From Panax quinquefolius (taxonomy: Eukaryota > Streptophyta > Magnoliopsida > Apiales > Araliaceae): 64,000 nucleotides of DNA. Made by a program: the position numbers and the translations under genes. Shown one piece after another: positions 11,370-22,275 of this stretch. The number at the start of each line of letters is the position of its first letter. Within the stretch, counting starts at the first letter, position 1. Location: NCBI GenBank assembly GCA_020205615.1, contig CM035164.1, positions 127,699,537-127,763,536 on the forward strand, given 5' to 3'. The notes under the pieces are model-generated. The model did no database searches, was not told the DNA's origin, and was given only the letters and a program-made list of their open reading frames with translations.

Positions 11370-11735
11370 TATAAATTCTTGCGAAGTTTATACCTTATTA
11401 GATACCGGTTCTACCCATTCATTTATTTCTCCTGCTTATACTCAACGTTTAAACTTGACTCCGGAGAAAATTAGACTTTGACTTATCTGTTGAAACTCCG
11501 TTAGGAGAAACATTCGTTACATCCACTGTTTATAAATCTTGTTTGATCCAAGTTGGCACCATCACATTACCTGTTGACCTTATCTCTTTAAAGATACTTG
11601 TTTTTGATGTGATTTTAAGGATTAATTGGTTAACTACTCATCATGCCAAAGTGATTGCTTTTGTAAGGTTGTTAGTTTTTATATTCCTAAGCAACCTGTT
11701 ATTCAAATTTAAGCAACCAAACCATTGAAGTCAAA
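11370..11735 (+). pseudogene. Aspartic protease domain (copy A2)
   Basis: Around 11390-11470 the plus strand encodes YTLLDTGSTHSFISPAYTQ, with an intact D-T-G-S catalytic motif, the best preserved protease of the three family A copies. A frameshift near 11475 moves the rest to another frame (11543-11728), which carries IQVGTITLPVDL and then D-V-I-L-R-I-N-W-L-T-T-H-H-A, where the family has D-V-I-L-G-x. The protease would release Gag, RT and integrase. It is disrupted by the frameshift. Confidence 0.8.
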
Positions 11736-12117
11736 CTCTTTCATATCAAGCCGTAAAGTCATTCGTTTATTGAAAAACAGATGTCAAGCTTTCTTAGCCA
11801 TGTTATGGACTTGAACAAAAATACATTAGATTTGAATGATATTTCTGTTGTATCGACTTTGAACCCGGTACAAAACCCATTTCTAAAATCTCATATCGAA
11901 TGGCTCCTATTGAACTTCAGGAGTTAAAAACCTAACTATAGAAGTTGATAATCGAGCCTCTATCTGGTGACTTCTTTTGTGGAATGCACCGAAGCTAAAC
12001 TCTCCGTAGGGGATGCCATATTCGTGCGATAGTAAACTGATAGGTGTCATTGTGACTTGCTATCCAAGGTTGGGATATGAGTCACAATTGAGAGCAACCT
12101 AAGTCGGTAATCGAAAT
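11736..12117 (+). pseudogene. Protease-RT linker with deleted and rearranged RT core (copy A2)
   Basis: The linker runs to the start of RT, where MAPIELQELK is readable near 11900-11930. The next ~180 bases do not continue into RT fingers or palm. They resemble the linker region of family B (minus strand 26690-26870; shared words GTGGAATGCACCGAA and TTGATAGGT), and then thumb sequence begins at 12118. The palm with the catalytic Asp pair, present in copy A1, is absent. This looks like deletion with template switching between related elements. Confidence 0.6.
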
Positions 12118-12660
12118 ATGTAGCTTTGTAGGCTTAGTTGGTTATTATCGGAGATTCGTTGAAGGATATTCTCAAATCGCTATTCCATTAACGCAGATGA
12201 CTTGTAGAGATACAAAATTCGAATGGAGCAAGGAATGTGGGAAGAGCTTCGAAGATCTCAAGAGGAGACTCATTTCGGAACCTGTTTTGACAATACCATC
12301 TGGTTCAGATGGATTTGTTATCTACAGCGATGCTTCAGGCAAAGGGTGAGGATGTGTTCTCATGCAACGTGGGAAAGTCATAGCCTATGCCTCACGACAA
12401 CTTAAAGAATATGAGAGGAATTATCCTACTCATGATCTAGAGTTAGCGCCAGCCATTTTCGCGCTAAAAGATCCGGAGGCACTATCTATATGGGGAGAAA
12501 GTGGAGATATATTCGCACCATAAAAGCCTCAAATATTTCTTCACTAAAAAGAACTCAACACGCGGCAAGAACGACGTTGCTCGAGCCGTGAAAAGATTAC
12601 GACCACACTATTCAATACCATCCTCGAAAAGCGAACGTGGTAGCTGACGCGTTGAGTAGA
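12118..12660 (+). pseudogene. RT thumb and RNase H remnant (copy A2)
   Basis: The segment starts FVGLVGYYRRFVEGYSQIA, the RT connection block, then a frame-broken RNase H with SDGFVIYSDASGKG (first catalytic Asp), [20 protein letters not shown] (second block) and VADALSRR at about 12637, which ends RNase H in Ty3/gypsy elements. RNase H removes the RNA strand during reverse transcription. Frameshifts and a broken stretch around 12470-12600 preclude function. Confidence 0.8.
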
Positions 12661-13600
12661 AGATTATATGCAGGAACGAGTACGATGATGTCAAGTATAC
12701 GTATAGAACCAACTTTAATCGAAAAAGTTAAAGTTGCTCAAGCCACAGATCCGGAGCTGATGCGTATGAAGAAGAAAGTACAAGAAGGTACTATTCCAGA
12801 AGTAAGAATCGATGAAGAATGAATACTTCGAGTCCACTCCAGACTTTGTGTTCCTAACGATTCTGAATTGAAGCATAAAATAATGATGGAGGCACACAAC
12901 ACACCGTTTGCAATCCATCCTAGAAGTACCAAAATGTATCGTGATCTTCTACATACATTTTGGTGGAACAATATTAAGAGAGAGATCGCGAAGTTTATAT
13001 CGAGGTGTTTATCTTGTCAACGTGTAAAGGCGGAGCATCAAGTATCTAAGGGTCCGTTGCAACCACTTGAGATTTTGAAATGGAAGTGGGAACACATTAC
13101 CATGGATTTCGTTATGGGTCTTCCCACTGTTTCTCAAGGAATAAATGCGATTTGGGTTATTGTTGATAGATTAACCAAGTCTGCCCATTTCTTCTTGATC
13201 ACGGAGACTTATTCCCTTGAACGTCTTGCTAGTATGTACGTGAATGAGATTGTGAGGTTGCATGGCATGCCAAGATCCATAGTTTCGGATCGTGACCCAA
13301 GATTTACTTCAAGATTTTGGGTTAGCTTGCAAAAAAGCTATGGGGACATTCGATTTAGTTCTAGCGATACCATTCTCAAACGGATGGACAATCGAGAGAG
13401 GACTATTCAAACTCTTGAAGATCTATTAAGACTCGTGTCCTAGACTTCAAAGGCGGTTTGGGATAAGTATTTACCATTGGTGGAATTCTCCTACAACAAC
13501 AGTTATCAGGCAAGTATAGGTGTGGCTCCATTTGAAGCATTATATGGACGAAAGTGTCGCTCTCCAGTATGTTGAGATGAGGTAGGAGAAGCAATGTTGT
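12661..13600 (+). pseudogene. Integrase zinc-binding and catalytic core (copy A2)
   Basis: One frame (12868-13443) is open for 191 codons. It contains the zinc-binding half (H-x-T-P-F-A-I-H, then CLSCQRVK), a core starting ITMDFVMGLPTVSQG with the first catalytic Asp, and SIVSDRDPRFTSRFW with the second. The third acidic residue region, normally H-P-Q-T-D-G-Q-S-E-R, is garbled to a stretch ending RERTIQTLEDLLR, with stops following. A TGA at 12820-12822 precedes this frame. It is the best preserved pol segment in the window but still disrupted. Confidence 0.85.
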
Positions 13601-14175
13601 TGGGACCAGAGTTGGTACGAATGACTACAGAGAAGATCCAAACGATTCGACAATGTATACAAACCAACGCGATCTATCGAAAAAAGTTATGCGGATCTTC
13701 ATCGAAAGGACGTGGAATTTAGTATTGGGGATCATGTATTGTTGCGTGTGGCTCCATGGAAGGGAATTACAAGATTTGGGAAGAGAGAAAAACTCAATCC
13801 ACGATTTATTGGTCCATTTCAAATTCTTGACCGAGTAGGAAATGTGGCCTATAGACTCGCGTTACCTCCAAGTATGTTGTGTGTTCATAACATTTTTCAC
13901 TTATCGATGTTACGTAAATATGTGGACGACCCGAACCACATTATTGAGTTAGAATCAGATGAGATAACCGAAGATTTAACGTACGAGAAAGTACCAGTCA
14001 AGATCTAAAGGAGCATGTCCTACGCACAAAGGTTATACCACAAGTTAAAGTTTTGTGGAGGAACCATGCTATTGAGGAAATGACCTGGGATTTGGAAACG
14101 GAAATGAAAGCGAGGTATCCTCATCTTTTCGAAACACCAGGTACGTACGTCAATTTCGAGGATGAAATTTCATAA
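13601..14175 (+). pseudogene. Integrase C-terminal module and chromodomain (copy A2)
   Basis: Frame 13712-14008 reads the C-terminal integrase module (NPRFIGPFQILDRVG, then VHNIFHLSMLRKYVDDPNH). The chromodomain continues in the next frame after about 14008: it contains VKVLWRNHAIEEMTWDLE and R-Y-P-H-L-F, followed by the polyprotein stop near 14173. The aromatic residues and the E-x-T-W-E/D block match Del/Tekay-type chromodomains, which is the basis for the lineage call. One or two frameshifts separate the pieces. Confidence 0.82.
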
Positions 14176-14186
14176 GGAGAGGAGGT
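14174..14186 (+). other. Polypurine tract (copy A2)
   Basis: AAGGAGAGGAGG lies immediately upstream of the 3' LTR start TGTAAGACCCC at 14187, as expected for the plus-strand DNA primer of an LTR retrotransposon. Confidence 0.75.
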
Positions 14187-15090
14187 TGTAAGACCCCAAC
14201 TTATTATAAATAAAATTAAATTTCCTCTATTTATTATTTTAAAATAGTAAGGGTTGATTTAATTAATGTGATTAGTTGTGGGTAAAATGCGCAAATATTT
14301 TAAATAAGCAAGCGGTTATAAAATATTCATTGTTGTCGGGGAATATTCGCACGATGGCGCAGCCTTGTGTGGGCCCCATAACAGAAAGCGATTGGATGAA
14401 GAAAACGACAAGTATAAGTTGTTTATAAATAATCTACAGCTTATTACCGATTATCTTGTTGGAATACCCGTATGGTTAAAACACAAGAAAAGCGCGTTGT
14501 TGCAAGAAGATACCAGTATTGCACCAATTATTGATTCTTACGTAAGGAGGCTCTACTCAATAATTATTACAGTAGTTACTGTTCATTATTTTATTTTATT
14601 GATTCAATAATTGTTGCGTTCATATTTTATATTATCATGTTGTTTCAATAATTGTCACTACATTTTCCATTATCAAAGCAATAATTCATATTATCCTAAT
14701 AATATTATTAGAAAATATTATTGGCAATGTCTAGAAAGTTACTTCAAGGAGATGTTTGGTCACCTAATTGCGCGGCAAGAAGAGAGAAATTCTTATTGAA
14801 AGCCCTCTTTCTTAGGGAACTACCGGTTGCCAGATTGTTATGATTCTGTAATATTATTTGTGAATAATTAATTATTGATTTATATGATGAGGAAAATATT
14901 GATTTTATGTGGATATAGATGGAGAAAATTTTTTAAAGTGACAATTGTTAAAAATTGATATTTTATCTTTTCTGATAAAATAATATTTTATTATATTATA
15001 TAATAATGATGATATTTTTACAATGAATGTGGGATATATGAGTATATGAGGAGAAAGAGTATTTTTGTTGCATTAAATGATTAACACATT
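14187..15090 (+). mobile_element. Truncated 3' LTR of copy A2 (U3 part)
   Basis: Starts TGTAAGACCCCAACTTATTA and matches 59222-60190 to about 15090, where the text after GCATTAAATG leaves the LTR and joins a Tat/Athila-type fragment. The TATA box and transcribed part are missing. Confidence 0.8.
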
Positions 15091-15334
15091 GTTTATTTTT
15101 AGTTCTTTTGTGTTTTTGCTTGAGGACAAGCAAATGTTTAAGTTTGGGGGTATTTGATGAGAGAGTTTTATACTCATAATTGAGTGCATTTGAACTTAAT
15201 CTTTTAGATGTTTTAAGTGTTTATGTCTATTCATGCATGTTTTATGGTGTTTTGTAATAATTGGGACAAAAGTTACTTGGATCGACGTTTAGGGTGGCTA
15301 GATGCGCGTTTTCGGCTTGCCATTTACACAGCAG
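15090..15334 (+). mobile_element. Fragment of a Tat/Athila-type element (3' end and LTR start)
   Basis: The sequence GAGGACAAGCAAATGTTTAA, then AAGTTTGGGGGTATT and TGATGAGAG, is the familiar 3' end of plant Tat/Athila Ty3/gypsy elements: a purine-rich tract followed by an LTR beginning TGATGAG (LTR start at about 15155). About 180 bases of LTR follow. Both ends join LTRs of other families, so this is a recombined fragment. Lineage assigned from remembered consensus features, not alignment. Confidence 0.55.
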
Positions 15335-16149
15335 TCACTTCATTTATAACCACATAATTAAATCCATCATTTGTATCCACATCAAATAAATATTTACTTA
15401 TCATATAAATCAATAATTAATTATTCACAAATAATATTATAGAATCACAATTATGACAACCAGGTCGTTCCCAGGAAAGAGGGGGCTTTTCGATAAGGAT
15501 TTCTCCTCACTCAAGCCAATTAATTAGGTGACCAAACCTCTTCTTGATGTAACTTTCTAGACATCGCCAATAATGCTATCTAATAATATTATTAAAATAA
15601 TATGAATTATTGATCTGATAATGGGAAATACTGTGCATTGACAATTATTGAAACAACAATAATATAACCTATCAACGCAACAATTATTGAATCAATAAAT
15701 AAAATATTGAACATTTTTTACTGTAATAATTATTGAGTAAGGCCTTCACGTAAGAATCAATAATTCAAAATATCTTTATGCAACACCGTGCGCTCTTCGT
15801 GTAACAACGCCAGACATTTTTACTTTACTCACCGGGTATTCCAATAGTGTTAACGATAACGATTACGCCGCTATTTATAAAAATTCAAACTTGTCCTTTT
15901 CTTCATCCGATAGTTATTCTCATTATGGGCCCACAATGGTCATACTGTCAGTCGCATTTAATATTCCCGACAACAAGAATATTCCACGACCAAACGAATA
16001 TTCCCCGACAACAATAAGTATTTTATAACCACTTGCGTATTTTGAAAATATTTCATATATCACCCTTAACTTTAACTTTTTATCAATTTAACCATTTATT
16101 AAATAGAAAACTTGAATACTTTTATTTCATGAAATTCGGGGTCTTAAAA
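15335..16149 (-). mobile_element. Partial LTR, minus strand, family A-related
   Basis: Shares with family A LTRs the words AATCAATAATTAATTATTCA, CTTTCTAGACAT and GGTGACCAAACCTC in the same order, and ends GGGGTCTTAAA where family A ends GGGGTCTTACA. It is more diverged than the other copies. The left (transcribed) part of the LTR is missing. Confidence 0.65.
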
Positions 16150-17206
16150 TTTGTATAGTAAATCAGAAAATTATTTTTGTTCATGGGATTCGCCATGAGT
16201 GAGTTAAGCAAATGTAAGCGATCAAGTGATTCTAAAATTCAAATAGTATCTTTTCCATTCTCCTATAAATAAGATGCTTAGTTAGAATTGAAAATCACAC
16301 CAGAATCAGAAAATTCTTCTTCTATAATATTGAGCGTATTTCTTTCGAGTTTTAGGATGTTTTGAGCGTTGAAAACAGTTTAAGTTTTCTTCAAGAATAT
16401 CCCCGCTATGCCAGTTGGAATACTCTCCTTTTTAAGGTAAGAGATATTATTTTTGTTCAGAATTCGTATGAAATAATTTTTTCTTTCATACTCTGTAGTA
16501 TGTAAGTAATATTATTTCGTTTAAGATTTTGAATTCTATACTCATTTTGTTAAATTTTAGCTTCTATACTCCATGAAATAAATAGAATATCCTTGATATT
16601 TGCGCTTCATCCAATATCTTTTCATGGAAATATTATTCTGAGCATTCTTGATAAGTTTTAACTTTTTCATGCCGGAGTACTATTCACGGGGTACTATTCT
16701 CAAATTACTATTCAAGGGGTACTATTCACTTGGTTACTATTCAATTGGGCTACTATTCATGACAAAAATTGATTTCTTTTCGGTCCAAATTATTTTTCAT
16801 ACAATATTATTTTTGAATTTTACTCCACAAAGCAGTATCATATTGACAATTTGGACATTATTGAATTATGGATAAATTAAATTATAAATCTTTAAAATTT
16901 TTCATTTGCGTTCATTTAATTGCATTTTTATATCATTGTCATCATCCTCATGCTTATATTGTTATGGAAGTCATCTTTGGCCCGTAGTGCATAGATGAAT
17001 TGTTGATTGATATGATTATGACCAGGGATTATTCGATATAATCATGACCATAATGTTATAAATGATGTGGTAAAAGTCTCCATTGGCTCGTAGTGCATTG
17101 ATGGACAGTTGTTGGCATGATCATGATCATTGATGAAAACATGAATATCCTTGGCCCGTATTGCATAGATAATTCGTGGTCGTGATACTAATGAATATCC
17201 TTGGCC
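16150..17206 (+). mobile_element. Partial LTR, plus strand, family B-like (TATA box to mid-LTR)
   Basis: The sequence includes CTCCTATAAATAAGATGC (TATA box 16264-16271) and AGAATTGAAAATCACACC, the R-region start seen in family A. It then has diverged ACTATTCA repeats (16675-16770) and CTTTGGCCCGTAGTGCATAG units (16975-17180). Its section 16900-17000 is an inverted copy of 17210-17300, so the two partial LTRs face each other around 17206. No TG...CA ends are retained. Confidence 0.6.
16264..16271 (+). promoter_or_regulatory. LTR TATA box (family B-like)
   Basis: TATAAATA in the same context as the family A LTR promoter: followed by a GATGCTTAG-AGAATTGAAAATCACACC leader. Confidence 0.5.
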
Positions 17207-17619
17207 ATCTATGCACATAAGCCAAAGATAACTTTCAACATAATATAAACATGAGGATGATGACAATGATATAAGAATTCAATAAAACAAGTTCAAGAAT
17301 TAATTTCTCTAGGATTTATTAACGTCCAAATTGTCAACAAGATACTGTTTTATAGAGTAAAATTCAAGAATGATCGTAAGAATATTTCCATGAAAAGATC
17401 TCGGATGAAACGCAAATATCGAAGGATATTCTACTAATTTCATGGAGTATAAAGTCAAAGTTTTAACCAACTGGGTATAATAAAGAATGGAATAACAAAA
17501 GAAATCACCACGACGCAGATTGTCTTGCGCATGAAAAGTTATTCCAATGTAATAATAATAATCGGAACCAGTCGTGAAATTCACAATCGGTAGATGATCC
17601 AAATGAATAATAAATGCTT

Positions 17620-17960
17620 TGAATAATAATAAACAATGGAACCGTGTCCGTAAAACACACGCATGTGATATTCCAAATGTAATAATAAATGCGAATAATA
17701 AACATTGGAACCGTGTCCGGTGTAAAACACACGATGTGATATTCCAAATGTAATAACAAAGAATGTAATAATGAAGAAGATCAACAAGTATAGGGTATTC
17801 ACAGATATCTGAGTTATTCCAATGAATAAATAAGAATGAAATAATATAAGGATTTCACCAAATATAGGGTATGCCACAGATACACAGTTATGTATAGGGT
17901 ATGGCACTTTTACTGAGTTATTCCAATGTAATAATAATGAATGGAATAATGAAGTTCTCT
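17620..17960 (-). repeat. Internal tandem repeats of the family B LTR
   Basis: Two ~70-base units share AATGGAACCGTGTCCG and AAAACACAC followed by GTGATATTCCAAATG (first near 17635, second near 17704). They are followed by looser repeats with TATAGGGTAT and GAGTTATTCCAATG. The same structure recurs at 36480-36850. They lie in the transcribed part of the LTR. Confidence 0.6.
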
Positions 17961-18299
17961 TCATGACTAAGAAAGAAGAACACTTTTACGAATACAACAA
18001 ATAATATCCCTTACCTTGAAGAACCTAATATTGGAAAAGTGAAGTAGCGAGAATACTTTTCTTCTTTCTCTCTATAGATTTTCTCTCTATAAACTTCTCT
18101 ATAATTTCTCTCTCTGTAGTTTCAATGAATTAAGTAAGAAAATAATAAAGGAATGAGCTTCTATTTATAGGAAAATAGAATGCATAGTAATTAATCCATG
18201 AAACTATTCAGATTGATTTACTTTAATCTGACTATTCATATTTAAAGCAAAATCTTTTAAATAAAATATCATATATTCTATTTATATAAAAACATTTTA

Positions 18300-18350
18300 C
18301 TATGCAAACACTATGCAACACTATGCAAAACACTACGCAACACTATGCAT
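18300..18350. repeat. ACACTATGCA short tandem repeat
   Basis: About five copies of an 10-12-base unit (ACACTATGCA, one with ACGCA) in the U3 part of the family B LTR. The equivalent at 37200-37255 is shorter and more diverged. Confidence 0.65.
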
Positions 18351-18920
18351 AATAAAATATAATATATTCTATTTATAGAATAACTTTAATAAAGTATTCA
18401 TTTTATATAAAAAGATGTTTCGCTTTTTATTACGTTAATAATACTGAATAAAACAAAACGTCATTATCGCTTATAATAATTCATATTATTAATCGACAAT
18501 AATGGAATCAAACCGAGTGAGTTCTCATATAAGCATCAATAATCAATACCGTGCTGCTACTATGCAACCACACGTATTCGCATTTTTTTACTACCGAAAG
18601 TAGTTCAACAAAGATCCACTAGTAAAACTTTCGTAGTTATTTCAATAAAATATTTTTGTCGTTTCTCAATCCGACAATAATTACATTGTGGGGTCCACCA
18701 AAGATTGAGTCGTTGTATTTAATATTCCCTCGCTAAACCGAATATTCCCCACCAATCGAATATAATATAACCACTTGCATACTTTGCAAAATTTATAAAT
18801 ACTACCCACAACTATAATATATTATCTCAAATTCAATATTAAAAAATTATTTCGACAAAATTTAAATCTTTATTGATAAAAAAGGGAATTTCGCCCTCGA
18901 AATTAGTAGGAAATGCATTT

Positions 18921-21678
18921 TATGACGCCCCAAAATAGGTCCATTCCATCCAACCCATTAAAGTCGCCAAATATTATGAAATAACTACAACTTTATTATT
19001 ACAACATATAAACTTGAGTTTAAATACGTTATTGCCATCTAGGAAATATCCACATGCAAATAAATCCCCATCATAATTATTGATACATTATTTTACAAAA
19101 TGGACAGGACTACTAAACAACTCTCTCTGTAACCTTCATTCCATAATTCACTAAGACTGCTAATTCTCGCCTCGAGAAGAAGAATGGAACAACAAGAAAG
19201 GGGTGAGCTACTATCTTCTATATGACTAAGATAATATAAAAAATCATCGTTAGTCTCCACAGGGGAAAAATCTAATAGAATACAATATATTTTAAATCAA
19301 CAATTGTAAAACAACAATTCATTAGAAGAGTTATAGAGAATGCAAACTACTATCTTCTATATATGAATTTAAAAGTTCATCGTCGATATTTTATCCTCGT
19401 AATTCAATCAATATATATCCGAATCAAATATTCATCTTTTGCACAAACAAAGATATTCATCATTAATCATGTCATCTTGCTCATCTTTGCACTACGGGCC
19501 AAAGATATTAATCAATCCATTCATGTTCATCTCAACACTGCTCATCTTTGCACTACGCCCAAAGATATTCATCAAGAAATCATTCATCTTTGCACTACAA
19601 AGCCAAAGATATTCCATAATATCATCATTTAAAATCAAGATGATGAAAATATTTTTAAAGAAACGAATCCAAAGAAACAAAATGACAAGGATTAAGGATT
19701 AAGGATTCGTACTTTGTTTTATTCACGCCCAAAAAATACCTCAAAAATAATCATAGGGGTGTATAATTCAAGAATGATCAAAACATGGATACAATCAAAG
19801 CTAGTATCCGTATAGATATTTTAGACGAAAAGAAGAAATTTCATTTTCTATGAATAGTCTTAGATTAAAGTGAATAAAGTCGATACATGAATGAATAATC
19901 TTGCGTATCGTGAATAGTAACTCAAACACCAAAAATAGAAATTTCACAAAAAAACATCTTCACGCTTAACGTGAATAGTACTTTTGAATAATAACTCTAA
20001 TGAATAATAACTCATGAATAGTAACTCGTGAATAAGAACTCATGAATAGTAACCCCATATGAAAAAAGTTCCAAATTTGATAAAAGTTCCAACCAATATT
20101 TCAAAGATAATGATATTGAAGAAATAATATCATTTGAGAAGAAAATAACATCCCTTACCTCGAAAGATCGAAGATTTCAAATTAAAACACTTGATATAGG
20201 CTATGACTTGAACTTGCACCGATATAGCAATACTCAAAGTATACTCAAAATACTCACATGAATACGCCGATAATATAGAGAGAGAAAACTTGAGTTTACG
20301 GTGTGATTTTCAATTCTAACCTAAGCACCCTATTTATAAGAAATTGCTAACACCAAAGCGAAAATTGAATATAATAATATTATATATAAACAAAATTCAT
20401 ACGCCCACATCTTGAATCTGAATTCAACCACCATGCACATGTTAAATATGCCCACAACATATAAAAACGTTTTTATTAATAAAATAAATAAAACTTCCAA
20501 AAATCAATTATTTGAACTTCGAACTTCAATAATTCATAATAAATAGCCATTTTATCGTAAAATTCAATCTCAAGCTTTTTATAGGAAATTCAATTCTCTA
20601 CAACTTTACGAAGAAAGTTTTCCAAATTCCAAACAAAATTTGACCGAAAAATCCACATACGGACAATTTTACAGTGCTTATAATCAAATTTCAAATCAAG
20701 AAATGGGGTCCACCGACATGTTTAACATGTTTTAAACATTTATTGCAACAAAAAATACTCTTCCTTTTCAGATACTCATATATCCCACATTCGTTGTAAA
20801 AAATATCACCAATTAATATATTATTAAAATAATATATTTAAATGAATTATTTTATCGTAAAAGATAAAATATTAATTTTCAACAATTATCATTTTAAAAT
20901 TTTCTCCATCTATATCCACATAAAATCAATATTTTCCTCATCATATGAATCAATAATTAATTATTCACAAATAATATTACGTAATCACAATATTGATGAC
21001 CGTGCGCTCCTGTGAGAGGGGCTTTCCAATAAGGATCTCTCCTACTCGGGCGCAAATTAGGTGACCAAACCTCTCCTTAGATGTAAACTTTCTAGACATT
21101 GCCAATAATGTTATCCAATAATATTATTCGGATAATATGAATTATTGCAACCGATAATGGAAAATACTGTGTAATGACAATTTATTGAAACAACAAGAAT
21201 ATAAAATATTAATGCGTGAATTATTGAATCAATAAAATAAAATATTGAATAAGAATTAATCGTAACAATTATTGAGTAGTGCCTTCTTACGTAAGAATCA
21301 ATAATTGGTGCAATACTATGTCTTCTTGTTCAACAACGCGTATTAGTGTGTTTTAACCACCGGGTATTCCAACAAGATAATCTGTAATAACTACGCCAGT
21401 TATTTATAAACAACTTATATTTGTTGTTTTCTTCATCCAATCGCTTTCCGTTATGGGGCCCACAAAGACTCATGCTAAATGCGAATATTCCTCGACAAAG
21501 ATAAATATTCCACGCACCAAACGAATATTCCCAACAATAATGAATATTTTATAACCACTTGCTTATTCAAATATTTGCGTATTTTACCCATAACTATCCA
21601 CATTAATCAAATCCACCCTTACTATTTCAAAATAATAAATAAAGGAAATTCCTTTTATTTAAAAATTTTGGTCTTACA
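18921..21678 (-). mobile_element. Family A LTR, minus strand, nearly full length
   Basis: Begins TATGACGCCCCAAAATAGG (the usual TGTGACGCC start with one change) and ends GGTCTTACA, 2.76 kb. All LTR landmarks are present in order: CTTTGG-type repeats (19430-19615), ATTCACG-type repeats (19860-20050), TATA region (20331-20338 on the minus strand) and U3. No adjacent gag or leader and no matching 5-bp flanks (CATTT versus TACCG), so it is a recombined relic. From 20528 onward it is duplicated at 28061. Confidence 0.8.
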
Positions 21679-22042
21679 TACCGGTATGATAAGAGGTGAG
21701 GATACCTTGAATACCTTTATCGTTAAAAATATTAAATTCATCTTCGCATCCGCCAAAGATATTCATTAACAATTCATCTTTACACTACAAAGCAAAGATA
21801 TACAATCAGAAAACCAATAATCTTTGACGATCTTAATAGTATCACAACCACGAATTATCCATGCACTTTCGGCCAAGGATATTCGTGTTTTTCAATCTGA
21901 TCATGATTATACCGAATAATCCGTGGTCATAATCATACCAAGTCTATCAATGCACTACTACCAAAGACGGCTTTTACCACATCCATTAATTAATATTTCA
22001 TTCATTGAGACTCAAATTTCAATAATTAATCCATATCATCGA
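21679..22042 (-). mobile_element. LTR remnant left of the 57-bp array
   Basis: Contains CTTTGG-type units in looser form (for example GCCAAAGATATTCATTAAC, and AAGTCTATCAATGCACTAC). Similar units occur in the family B LTR at 35880-36120, so this is probably the transcribed end of a family B-like LTR. No TG start is visible after the preceding LTR end at 21678. Confidence 0.5.
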
Positions 22043-22275
22043 ATCATCCTCACACTACGGTGCCAAGGATATTCATTAGTATCACGACCACGAATTATCC
22101 ATGCACTACGGCCAAAAGATAATCGTGTATTCATTAGTATCACGACCACAAATATCCATGCACTACGGCCAAAGATAATCGTGTATTCATTAGTATCACG
22201 ACCACAAATTATCCATGCACTACGGCCAAAGATAATCGTGTATTCATTAATATCACGACCACAAATTATCCATGC
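22043..22275. repeat. 57-bp tandem array, left part (copy 1)
   Basis: Units start CATGCACTACGGCCAAAGAT at 22100, 22157 and 22214, with a partial at 22271, giving a 57-bp period. Each has ATAATCGTGTATTCATTAG and then CACGACCACAAATTATC. The array stops at CATGC (22271-22275), where a solo LTR is inserted, and resumes at 24937. Open frames across it on both strands are repeat artefacts. Confidence 0.9.

Larger units (their letters stand above)
8550..15090 (+). mobile_element. Ty3/gypsy chromovirus (family A, copy A2), internally deleted
   Basis: A plus-strand element with truncated 5' LTR (8550-9933), primer-binding site, gag, protease, RT thumb/RNase H, integrase, chromodomain, polypurine tract (14174-14186) and truncated 3' LTR (14187-about 15090). 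Its LTRs cannot be compared for age because they overlap little: the 5' LTR keeps TATA to end, the 3' LTR keeps its first ~900 bases. The RT catalytic core is absent between about 11935 and 12118. Frames are broken, so the copy is non-autonomous. Confidence 0.88.
17207..18920 (-). mobile_element. Partial family B LTR, minus strand
   Basis: Runs parallel to 36100-37800, the complete family B LTR: same order of GCCAAAGATAACTTTCAACA, AATTTCTCTAGGATTTATTA, then the minus-strand TATA box (18162-18169) and the ACACTATGC repeats. It lacks the family B LTR end GGGGTCTCACA; the last ~40 bases before 18921 are unassigned. The transcribed end is truncated at the inverted junction near 17206. Confidence 0.7.

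Noticed and set aside
18921..21678. Solo LTR with its own target-site duplication
   Set aside because: The 5-bp flanks do not match (CATTT and TACCG), so insertion boundaries are not original.
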